This document shows, in pieces, positions 1 to 8,200 of a stretch of DNA of 15,899 nucleotides. Origin of the DNA: UBA1724 sp963611685 (lineage in GTDB: Bacteria > Verrucomicrobiota > Lentisphaeria > Oligosphaerales > Oligosphaeraceae); assembly GCA_963611685.1 (NCBI GenBank), contig CAVDSU010000038.1:1-15899 (forward strand). The letters run 5' to 3'. The notes beneath the pieces were generated by a model. It made no database searches. It worked only from the letters and a program-made list of their open reading frames with translations, and was not told the origin of the DNA. A program made the translations under genes and the position numbers. Position 1 is the first letter of the stretch. Every line of letters starts with the position of its first letter.

Positions 1-12
1 CGCCATGCGGAA

Positions 13-28
13 GCCGCGGTATTCGCGG
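13..28. other. Short GC hairpin at left edge
   Basis: CCGCG (14-18) and CGCGG (24-28) can pair around a GTATT loop. It lies among the intergenic repeats at the left edge of the window and resembles the CCGCGGC hairpins of the right-hand repeat. There is no coding evidence here. It may be a degenerate member of the same repeat family, or the tail of a terminator for a gene off the left edge. Confidence 0.3.
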
Positions 29-72
29 TAGGATAGCGCGCGTAACGCGGTAAGTAGTTGGCAATTAGTTGC

Positions 73-174
<102 letters not shown>

Positions 175-331
175 CTGCAAGGTGCCTGCGGCGCTCTTCC
201 GCCTGGCGGGGGGCACAGCATCGCCTCCGATAACGACACTAGCCTAAAAGCGCCCCCGCCTAGCGAAATACCCAAAGGACGGGAGGCTGCCGCCCCCGTC
301 CCCCTGCCTATGCTCTTCCGCCTACCGGCGG
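175..331 (+). repeat. Degenerate copies of the GCTCTTCCGC hairpin repeat
   Basis: The heptamer array is followed by AAGGTGCC (179-186) and GGCGCTCTTCCGCC (190-203), the same order of modules as in the repeat after murJ. The core GCTCTTCCGC occurs at 193-202 and again at 312-321; each is followed by a sequence that can fold back (CCGCC 199-203 with GGCGG 205-209; CCGCC 318-322 with GGCGG 327-331 around TACC). Between the two copies (about 212-311) is GC-rich sequence with C-runs and no convincing gene. Confidence 0.7.
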
Positions 332-336
332 TATTT

Positions 337-406
337 GCGCGCCAATTTGGGCGCGCTCGGCGCACGCGCCGGTAGATTCCGGCGCGGGGTTTCGCCTGCG
401 AAACCC
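337..406. other. Three consecutive perfect inverted repeats
   Basis: Hairpin 1 pairs GCGCGCC (337-343) with GGCGCGC (350-356), loop AATTTG. Hairpin 2 pairs CGCGCCGG (365-372) with CCGGCGCG (379-386), loop TAGATT. Hairpin 3 begins at the next base and pairs GGGTTTCGC (387-395) with GCGAAACCC (398-406), loop CT. All stems are perfect. None is followed by a T-run on the + strand, so they are not ordinary rho-independent terminators in that direction. They sit between the dispersed repeat and the pyrimidine array, about 90 bases upstream of the first gene, and could be leader structures, protein-binding sites or a small repeat element. Confidence 0.85.
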
Positions 407-414
407 TGGCCTAA

Positions 415-481
415 CTTCCTCCTTCCTCCTTCCTCCTTCCTCCTTCCTCCTTCCTCCTTCCTCCTTCCTTCCTCCTTTTTC
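415..481. repeat. Pyrimidine-only heptamer array (TTCCTCC)n
   Basis: Bases 415-481 are all C or T on the + strand. Seven perfect TTCCTCC units run 416-464, then TTCC (465-468), one more TTCCTCC (469-475), and TTTTTC. The tract ends 11 bases before the ATG at 493, so if transcribed it forms the leader of the mannosidase-Maf gene. Each unit contains CCTCC, the anti-Shine-Dalgarno core of 16S rRNA. Homopurine-homopyrimidine mirror tracts of this type can also form triplex (H-) DNA. ORFs across it on either strand only translate the repeat and are not genes. Confidence 0.95.
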
Positions 482-492
482 AAAAAGCAAAG

Positions 493-3400
493 ATGTTGCC
501 CTCTCAATTTGAAGAGCTCCTCACTCGTCTCATGTTTTTCTACGAGCGATCGGAGGAGGACCTGTATACTGAGTATGCGCCCTTGGAGCTCAGTGTGGCG
601 ACGACGGATGACCCGGTGCCCTGGGACCAGCGGTTGGGTCTGACGTACCGGACCTCGAGTGAGGGAGACGCTTGGGGGACGGACTGGCAGAGTGGCTGGT
701 TCCACGTCACGGGGCGGATTCCGGAGTCCTGGGAGGGCAAGACGGGCGTCATGCGCTTGAATTTAGGGGGCGAGTGCCTGGTCTACGACGAGAGTGGCAC
801 GCCCCTGTGCGGCCTGACGAACACCTCGGTCTATCATCCGGGGACCACGAAGGAGGTCTTCTATTGGGGGCGTCCCTTCCGTGGCGGCGAGATGGTGGAT
901 CTCTGGGTAGAGGCGGCGGCCAACAACATCCTGGGTCCCGAGCACTTCAATTGGAATCCCCATGCCGAGCGCGAGACGCATCCCGCCGGCGCCTCCACGG
1001 GCGTGGTGCGCATTGCGCGGATGGCTCTCTGGAACGAGGACCTCTACCAGTTCCGCGTGCAGTTCTGGCAGTTGTGGTATTACGTGGAGTTCCTGGGGAA
1101 GGACGTGAACAGCAATGTGTGCCGCCGGATTGTCCACGCCATGAACAAGGCGTTGGATGTATATCGTGGCGATCCGAGCCGTGCGGGCGAGGCGATGAAG
1201 GAGCTCTCGCCGGTGTTGGGGTGGAAGGCGAAGGGCTCCGCGCCCCATTGCACCGCCATTGGCCATGCGCACATCGACGTGGGCTGGCTGTGGCCGGTCC
1301 GGGAGTCGGTCCGCAAGGCCGCGCGCACCTTCTCCAGCCAGCTGCGGCTCTTCCAGCGCCATCCGGAGTATCGCTTTGGCGCTTCGCAGCCGCAGCTCTA
1401 TCAGTTCATGAAAGACCGCTACCCCGCGCTCTTTGCGAAGATCCGCCAGGCAATCCACGAGGGCCGTTGGGAGTGCCAGGGCGGCATGTGGGTCGAGGCC
1501 GACAACAACATGCCCTCCGGCGAATCCCTGGTGCGGCAGTTCCTCCACGGAAAGAACTTCTACCGTGACGAATTTGGCGTGGAGGTGCGCAACCTCTGGC
1601 TGCCCGACGTCTTTGGCTACAACGGCAACACCCCCCAGATCATGCAGATCTGCGGCTGCGACTTCTTCCTGACCCAGAAGCTCTCCTGGAACACCATCCA
1701 CAAGCCCCCATACAGCACCTTCCGCTGGAAGGGCGTGGACGGCACCCTGGTGACCACGCACTTCCCGCCCGAGAACGACTACAACTCCTGCTGCTCCTTC
1801 TCGCTCTTGGCGCAGGCGCAGAATCGCCTCCAGGAATCCGCGATTCTCCCCGAATTCCTCTCGCTCTTCGGCTTGGGCGATGGCGGTGGCGGTCCCAACG
1901 AGGACTACGTGACCCGCGTCAAGCTCGCCCGGGATTGGGAGGGCGTTCCGAAGGTGGAGATGGGCTTCGCGCAGCCCTTCTTCGACCGCGTCCTGGACCA
2001 CTCTGCGGAGTTGCCCCTCTGGGAGGGCGAGCTCTACTTCGAGAATCACCGCGGCACCCTCACCAGCCAGGCGCGCACCAAGCGCAACAACCGCAAGCTG
2101 GAGGAGAGGCTCTGGCAGACCGAGGCGCTCTGCAGCCTCCTTCCCGCCGACAAGTATCCCCGGAAGAAGCTGGAGAAGATCTGCAAGCTGCTCCTCATCA
2201 ACCAATTCCACGACATCATCCCCGGCTCCTGCATCCGGCTGGTCTACGACCGCACCGAAAAGGAGCACGCGCAGTGCCTGAAGGAGCTCGCCGAAATCCT
2301 TTCGCAGGCAGCCAAGGAGCTCTTCGCTCCCGAAAAGGACGCCCTGGCGCTCTACAACTCCCTCTCCACTCCTTACGACCGGCCCCTGGTGCTTCCCGAG
2401 GAGCTCTCCGGCTGCGCGCTGGTGGACGAGGAGGGCAGGGCGATTGCCTGCCAGAGGGAGTCCACGGGTCATCTGGTTGTCGATGCGCGGGTGCCCGCCT
2501 GGGGGTTCCGGACGCTGCGTGCCCAGCGGGGGGCCGAGGCGGTGTCGGCGACGCAGGACCACGAGCTGACCCTGGAGAATGGTCGTGTCCGCTACGTCTT
2601 CGACAAGACGGGCCGCTTGCTCTCCGCGGTGGATCTCGTCACCGGACAGGAATTCCTGGAGGCTCCCGGAAACGCCTTCCATGTCTACCAGGACACCACC
2701 GCCATCTACGACGCCTGGAATATCGATCCCTGGTATCGTGGCGAGGAGGTCCCCTGGGCGCCCACGCTGTTGGAGGAGCCCCTCCGCGAGACGGGCCCCG
2801 TGCGACAGGTCCTGCGCTTCCGCCTCTCCTTCCTCCATTCCACCCTGGAGCAGGAGATCTCCCTGGACCGCAAGAGCGCAAGACTGGAATTCCGCACCAC
2901 CGTGGAGTGGCATGAGAGCCACAAGATGCTGCGCGTCGCCTTCCCCACTAATGTCCACAGCGACGAGGCGTCCTTCCAGATCCAGTATGGCGTCATGAAG
3001 CGCGCCACCCACACCAACACCAGCCACCAGCAGGTGCAGTTCGAGGTGTGCGCTCACCGCTACGCCGATCTCTCCGACAAAGAGCGCGGCGCTGCGCTGC
3101 TCAACGACGGAAAGTATGGCCACAGCGTCCGCGGCGGCGTCATGGAGCTGAATCTCCTGCGCTCCCCCAAGTGGCCCGACTACAATGCCGACCAGGGCAC
3201 GCAAGCCGTCACCTACGCCTTCCTGCCTCACCAGCTTACCCTGGCGGAGTCACCAGTCTCCTCCGAGGCCGCGAAGCTGAACCGGGAGCCCTGGCTCTTC
3301 CCCGGCTTCTCCGCGGGCGCCCTGGCATTCCCCGTCCGCGTGGAGGGCGAGGGCGTCTCCTGGGAGGTCCTCAAGCGCGCCGAGAAGAACAACGACTGGA

Positions 3401-4194
3401 TTTTGCGCGTCGTGGAGACCCGCGGTCGACATGCCACCGGCAAGCTCTTCCTGGACAAGGCGTTGTTGGGTTATGCGCCCTTCCGCATGGACGCCATCGA
3501 GTGGGAGGACGGCGAGGCGCTGGAGGCCCTCCGTGAGGGCGGATACGCCTTCTCCCTGAAGCCCTACCAGATCCTCACCATTTGCCTCTCCGACGGCAGC
3601 CGCCCCATGCCCGGAATCGTCCTGGCGTCGCGCTCTCCCCGCCGAAAGGAGCTCCTTACCCGCTCCGGCGTAGTCTTCGAGGCGGATCCCGCGCAGGGCG
3701 CCGAGGAGCCCTGGGATGGCGTCATGCCCCCCGGCGAATACGCGCGGTGCCTCTCTTCCCAGAAGGCGCAGGAGGTCTCGCTGCGCCATCCCGGAAAGCT
3801 GACCCTGGGCGCCGATACCGTGGTGTCCGTGGACAACCAGATCTTCGGCAAGCCCGCCGACCTTTCGGAGGCGAAGGCGATGCTGCGGCGGCTCTCCGGA
3901 CGCAGCCACTTGGTGATCACGGGCGTGACCCTGTCGAAGGACGGCGAGGTGCTGTCCAGCTGGCAGGCGAATACCCGCGTCCGCTTCCGGGAGCTCTCCG
4001 ACGAGGCCATCGAGAAGTATCTGGCCTCCATCGACCCCCTGGACAAGGCGGGCGCCTATGCCATCCAGGAGCACGGCGACCAGATCGTGGAGGAGATCCA
4101 TGGGCTCTTCTCCAACGTGGTCGGTCTCCCTGTGGAACAGGTTCTGCCGCTCTTGCGCGCCGCACGGGATGGCATGCTCGCCCCGCGGGAGTAA
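493..4194 (+). CDS. GH38 alpha-mannosidase fused to a C-terminal Maf nucleotide pyrophosphatase
   Basis: Retaining alpha-mannosidase of glycoside hydrolase family 38, in the cytosolic Ams1/MAN2C1-like branch (about 1040 aa, no signal peptide), followed by a complete Maf domain; 1233 aa in total. Seen: beta-rich N-terminal domain (about 1-250); catalytic domain with Zn-binding HAHID (H258, H260, D262), probable nucleophile D372 in LPDVFGYN, and H573 in NQFHDIIPGS; helical middle domain about 520-600; C-terminal beta domain about 690-1030. The linker after PYQILT is only a few residues, then the Maf domain starts at M1039. The ATG at 493 is supported by colinear alignment with the second mannosidase (MLPSQFEELLTR against MLPNQFKEILTR). 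No Shine-Dalgarno is visible; the leader is the pyrimidine array. Likely role: exo-trimming of alpha-mannosides in the cytoplasm. The linkage specificity cannot be told. The fusion is unusual, but no stop codon or frameshift is visible at the junction. Confidence 0.93.
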   Translation: MLPSQFEELLTRLMFFYERSEEDLYTEYAPLELSVATTDDPVPWDQRLGLTYRTSSEGDAWGTDWQSGWFHVTGRIPESWEGKTGVMRLNLGGECLVYDESGTPLCGLTNTSVYHPGTTKEVFYWGRPFRGGEMVDLWVEAAANNILGPEHFNWNPHAERETHPAGASTGVVRIARMALWNEDLYQFRVQFWQLWYYVEFLGKDVNSNVCRRIVHAMNKALDVYRGDPSRAGEAMKELSPVLGWKAKGSAPHCTAIGHAHIDVGWLWPVRESVRKAARTFSSQLRLFQRHPEYRFGASQPQLYQFMKDRYPALFAKIRQAIHEGRWECQGGMWVEADNNMPSGESLVRQFLHGKNFYRDEFGVEVRNLWLPDVFGYNGNTPQIMQICGCDFFLTQKLSWNTIHKPPYSTFRWKGVDGTLVTTHFPPENDYNSCCSFSLLAQAQNRLQESAILPEFLSLFGLGDGGGGPNEDYVTRVKLARDWEGVPKVEMGFAQPFFDRVLDHSAELPLWEGELYFENHRGTLTSQARTKRNNRKLEERLWQTEALCSLLPADKYPRKKLEKICKLLLINQFHDIIPGSCIRLVYDRTEKEHAQCLKELAEILSQAAKELFAPEKDALALYNSLSTPYDRPLVLPEELSGCALVDEEGRAIACQRESTGHLVVDARVPAWGFRTLRAQRGAEAVSATQDHELTLENGRVRYVFDKTGRLLSAVDLVTGQEFLEAPGNAFHVYQDTTAIYDAWNIDPWYRGEEVPWAPTLLEEPLRETGPVRQVLRFRLSFLHSTLEQEISLDRKSARLEFRTTVEWHESHKMLRVAFPTNVHSDEASFQIQYGVMKRATHTNTSHQQVQFEVCAHRYADLSDKERGAALLNDGKYGHSVRGGVMELNLLRSPKWPDYNADQGTQAVTYAFLPHQLTLAESPVSSEAAKLNREPWLFPGFSAGALAFPVRVEGEGVSWEVLKRAEKNNDWILRVVETRGRHATGKLFLDKALLGYAPFRMDAIEWEDGEALEALREGGYAFSLKPYQILTICLSDGSRPMPGIVLASRSPRRKELLTRSGVVFEADPAQGAEEPWDGVMPPGEYARCLSSQKAQEVSLRHPGKLTLGADTVVSVDNQIFGKPADLSEAKAMLRRLSGRSHLVITGVTLSKDGEVLSSWQANTRVRFRELSDEAIEKYLASIDPLDKAGAYAIQEHGDQIVEEIHGLFSNVVGLPVEQVLPLLRAARDGMLAPRE
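3607..4194 (+). other. maf: Maf (YhdE-like) domain within the fused gene; possible internal start
   Basis: This segment encodes 195 residues, the usual length of a free-standing Maf protein, starting at an in-frame ATG that matches the normal Maf start. Visible family motifs are LASRSPRRKELL (residues 1044-1055), GADTVV with the catalytic-type Asp at 1108, FGKP, SGRSH, and DKAGAYAIQEHG. The KAGAYxIQ form is typical of the YhdE-type dTTP/UTP pyrophosphatases rather than the YceF (m7GTP) type. Maf enzymes hydrolyse non-canonical or excess nucleoside triphosphates to monophosphate and pyrophosphate. No Shine-Dalgarno precedes 3607, but hardly any gene here has one, so separate translation by reinitiation cannot be excluded. 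Confidence 0.9.
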
Positions 4195-4251
4195 ATTTAC
4201 CCCGCGGACGCTCCGAATTCCCCCTAGAAATCGTCTTCTTTTCTCCCTTCC

Positions 4252-5175
4252 ATGACTCAAGATCCCCTGAACTATCTCGACGATGTCAGCCGCCGCCTCC
4301 TGGACACCTTCCAGGATGGCCTGGCAGTCTCCTATAATGACGACCGGAGCCTCCCCCGCCGGGAGAGCGTCCTGCGCATCCTGGAGGAGCTCCTGGAGAT
4401 CCTCTTCCCGGGCTACTCCGGCCGGGAACACTGCTACCGCTCCTTCCTGGGGGGATTCCTCTCCGGACAGCTCCCGCGCATCTGCCGCGAGCTCACGCGC
4501 GAGCTGGATCTGGCGCTGGAATACCTGGCGCGCACCTCCGAGGAGGGCTCTCCCGCCCAGGAGCAGACCGCCGAGAATGCCGCCCGGCGCCTCATGGAGA
4601 AGCTCCCCGAGATCCGCGAGACCCTGAAGCTGGATTGCCGCGCCGCCTTGGATGGCGATCCGGCCACCCGTTCCATGGACGAGATTATCCTGGCGTATCC
4701 CGGATTCAAGGCCATCGCGGTCCACCGCATCGCCCACGAGCTCTATGCCGCCGGCATCCCGCTGGTGCCCCGCATCATGAGCGAATACGCGCACTCCGTC
4801 ACGGGCATCGACATCCATCCCGGCGCCACCATCGGAAAGAGCTTCTTCATCGACCACGGCACGGGTGTGGTCATTGGCGAGACCAGCGTGCTGGGCGACA
4901 ACGTGAAGCTCTACCAGGGCGTCACCCTGGGCGCGCTTTCCTTCCCCAAGGACGGCTGCGGAAAGATCATCAAGGGCAGCAAGCGCCATCCCAATCTGGA
5001 GGACAACGTGACGGTCTACGCCGGCGCCACCATCCTGGGAGACGTGACCATCGCCCACCACTCCGTCATCGGCGGAAATGTCTGGCTCACCGAGTCCATC
5101 CCCGAGCCCTACAGCCGCGTGCTCTTCTCTCCCTCCGAGCTCACCATCAAGGTCCGCAAGCAGCAGACGCACTAG
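4252..5175 (+). CDS. cysE: Serine O-acetyltransferase
   Basis: Transfers acetyl from acetyl-CoA to L-serine, giving O-acetylserine, the carbon acceptor for cysteine synthesis; cytoplasmic. The protein is 307 aa, longer than E. coli CysE (273). An alpha-helical N-terminal region (about 1-165) precedes a left-handed beta-helix of hexapeptide repeats (about 180-290). Conserved motifs are DIHPGATIG, IDHGTG (D201 and the catalytic-type H202), VIGET, YQGVTLGA and KRHPNLED (H246). The C-terminus ends KVRKQQTH and lacks the terminal Ile through which many CysE proteins dock on cysteine synthase CysK. The ATG at 4252 is preceded by a pyrimidine-rich stretch without a Shine-Dalgarno. It lies 57 bp after the Maf fusion and 43 bp before the next mannosidase, so cotranscription is likely. 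Confidence 0.93.
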   Translation: MTQDPLNYLDDVSRRLLDTFQDGLAVSYNDDRSLPRRESVLRILEELLEILFPGYSGREHCYRSFLGGFLSGQLPRICRELTRELDLALEYLARTSEEGSPAQEQTAENAARRLMEKLPEIRETLKLDCRAALDGDPATRSMDEIILAYPGFKAIAVHRIAHELYAAGIPLVPRIMSEYAHSVTGIDIHPGATIGKSFFIDHGTGVVIGETSVLGDNVKLYQGVTLGALSFPKDGCGKIIKGSKRHPNLEDNVTVYAGATILGDVTIAHHSVIGGNVWLTESIPEPYSRVLFSPSELTIKVRKQQTH

Positions 5176-5218
5176 CCCGGCACTCCCGCCCTTTGCAAAA
5201 AAATCCGCACTTACTGCC

Positions 5219-8200
5219 ATGCTCCCCAATCAGTTCAAGGAGATCCTCACTCGCTTCGAGTGCTTCTATAGCCGCTCCGAGGAGGACATGTTCAAGGAGT
5301 ATTCGCCCCTCGCCGCCGAAATCGCCGTCACCAAGGACCCGGTGCCCTGGAAGGACCGCGAAAGCCTCGTCTACCGTCCGCTGCAGGAGGGCGAATGCTG
5401 GGGAAAGGACTGGGATAGCTGCTGGGTCCACGTGCGCGGCACGGTTCCCGCCTCCTGGGCGGGCCAGCAGCTGGTCATGCGGCTGAACCTGGGCGGCGAG
5501 GCGCTGGTCTTCGATGAAGCGGGCGTGCCTGTCTGCGGACTCACCGACCACTCTCTCTTCGACCGCTATTTCGTGAAGGAGATCTACTACTTCGCGCAGC
5601 CCGCCCAGCCCAACCAGGAGGTGGACTTGTGGATCGAGGGCGTCTCCAGCAACATCCAGGGAAAGACCGACTTCCCCTGGGCGCCCCACGTGAGCCGCGA
5701 GCCCCATCCCGAGGGACAGTCCCACCCCGTGGTCAAATCCCTGCGACTGGCCGTCTTCCGCGACGAACTCTACCACTACCGCATCGAGTTCGATTTCCTC
5801 TACAGCCTCCTGAAGGAATACTACAAGGCGGACTGCACGAAGCATCGTGCCCGGCAGCTGGCCTACGCCCTCTACAAGTCCCTGGATGCCTACTGCGGAA
5901 AGCCCGACAACGCCGCTGCCGCCCGCGCGGTCCTGGCGCCCGTGTTGCGCTTGCCCGCCTGCGGGTCTGCGTTGAAGTGCACCGCCACGGGCCATGCGCA
6001 CATCGACGTGGGCTGGCTTTGGCCGGTGAAGGAGTCCATCCGGAAGGTGGCGCGCACCTTCTCCAGCCAGTTGCGGCTCATGGAGCAGTTCCCCGAATAC
6101 CACTTCGGCGAATCCCAGCCGCAGCTCTATCTCTTCTGCAAGGAATACTACCCCGCCCTCTACGAGCAGATCAAGAAGCGCGTCCAGGAGGGGCGTTGGG
6201 AGTGCGAAGGCGGCATGTGGGTGGAGGCCGACAACAACCTCCCCTCCGGCGAATCCCTCATCCGGCAGTTCCTCCACGGAAAGAACTTCTTCATGGACGA
6301 ATTTGGCGTGGAGGCGAAGGACCTCTGGATGCCCGACGTCTTTGGCTACAACGGCAATACCCCCCAGATCATGAAGATCTGCGGCTGCGACTACTTCCTC
6401 ACCATGAAGCTGGCCTGGAATGCCATCAACAAGCCCGTCTACAGCACCTTCCGCTGGCAGGGCATCGACGGCACGCAGGTCTTCGCCCACATGCCCCCCG
6501 AGGACAACAACTACAACTCCTCCCTGGGCGGCGGCGCCATGGCGCAGAACCAGGACAAGCTCAAGGAATCCGCCATCTGCCCCGAATTCGTGATGCCCTA
6601 TGGCATTGGCGACGGCGGCGGCGGACCCTGCCGCGACCACGTGGAGCGCGCCTTGCTCATGAAGGACCAGGAGGACTTCCCCCACCTCACCATGGGGAAT
6701 GCCCAGGATACCCTGGAACACATGGCGGAGTGCTGGGACGAATTGCCCGTCTGGCAGGGCGAGCTCTACTTCGAGAAGCACCGCGGCACCCTCACCAGCC
6801 AGGCACGCACCAAGCGCGCCAACCGCCAGCTGGAGCAGAAGCTCCTCCAGACCGAGGCGCTCTGCAGCCTCCTGCCTCCCGAGGAATACCCCCGAAAGGA
6901 GCTGGACAAGATCGTCAAGACCATCTTGATCAACCAGTTCCACGACATCATCCCCGGCTCCTCCATCCGATTGGTCTACGAAAACACCGCCAAGGAGCAC
7001 GCGCAATGCCTGGAGACCCTGGACGAGCTCCAGAAGAAGGCGGCCTCTCGCCTCATGGCGCGACAGGAGAATGCGCTGGTGCTCTTCAATAGCCTCTCGG
7101 TGCCCTACCGCCGCCCCGTGGAGCTCCCCAAGGAGTGGTCCACGGGCGCCATCGCCACCGCGCAGGGCGTCCCGGTGCCCGTACAGGTGGAGTCCGACGA
7201 GCGGGTCTTCGCTTCCGTGGAGATCCCCGCGGATGGCTTCCTGGTCCTGTGCCGGGATCCCAAGGGCGCCACTTCCGCAGTGCCCACCGTCCGCGACCGC
7301 GACGTGCTCGCCCTGGAGAACGATGCCCTCTTCTGCGCATTCGATGCGGATGGCCATCTGACGGAGTGCCGTGCCAAGCAGAGCGGCCGGCAGTGGCTGC
7401 GGGGCGCGGGAAATGTCCTCCGGATTTACCAGGACGAGGCCGCGGAATACGACGCCTGGGATGTGGATCCCTGGTATCGCAACCAGGTCGTGGACGAAGC
7501 GAAGGCGGTCCAGGGCGAGAGTGCGTTGCGGGAAGTGGGTCCCGTGCGCGGCGTCTTGAAGTTCTCGTTGGCCATTGGCGAGTCCTCCATCGAGCAGGAG
7601 GTCTCCTTGGCCGCCGGCGGCGATACCCTGGAATTCCGCAATGCGGTGGAGTGGCATGAGGGCCGGAAGCTCCTGCGGGTCGCCTTCCCCACTCCCGTGG
7701 AGAGCCCCTGGGCGACCTACGACATCCAATACGGACAGGTCCGCCGCCCCACTCACACCAACACCAGCTGGGACTCCGCACAATTCGAGGTCTGCGCACA
7801 GCGCTACGCCGATCTCTCCACCGAAGAGGGCGGCCTGGCCCTCCTCAATGACTGCAAATACGGCCATTGCATCCGCGACGGCGTGCTCTCTCTCAGCCTC
7901 CTGCGCGCCCCCAAGTGGCCCGACTACACCGCTGATCTGGGACACCAGGAATTCACCTACGCGATTTGCCCCCACGAGAAGGGCCTGGACGACAGCGACG
8001 TCATCGCGCAGGCCGCACAGCTCAACCGCGCACCCGCGCTCTTCGTGGACCGCGCGGCGCCCGCGGCGCAGCTGCCGTTCTCCCTGGAGGGGCAGGGCGT
8101 CTCCCTGGAGGTGGTCAAGCGTGGCGAGAAGTGCGACGAGCTCTTCCTGCGCATCGTGGAGACCCGTGGCCGCCATGCGGAGGCGCTCCTCCGGTTGCGG

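Noticed and set aside
322..705. Minus-strand frame rich in Lys-Glu-Gly-Arg repeats
   Set aside because: It translates the (GGAGGAA)n complement of the pyrimidine array and runs into the mannosidase gene antisense; low-complexity artefact.
763..3231. Minus-strand open frame of 822 aa inside mannosidase 1
   Set aside because: Codon-aligned shadow; it ends exactly at the one TTA codon in the sense gene (763-765).
5078..5218. Upstream extension of the second mannosidase frame
   Set aside because: It overlaps the well-supported end of cysE, is Ser/Pro/Ala-rich shadow sequence, and has no counterpart in the paralogue, which starts at the residue matching 5219.
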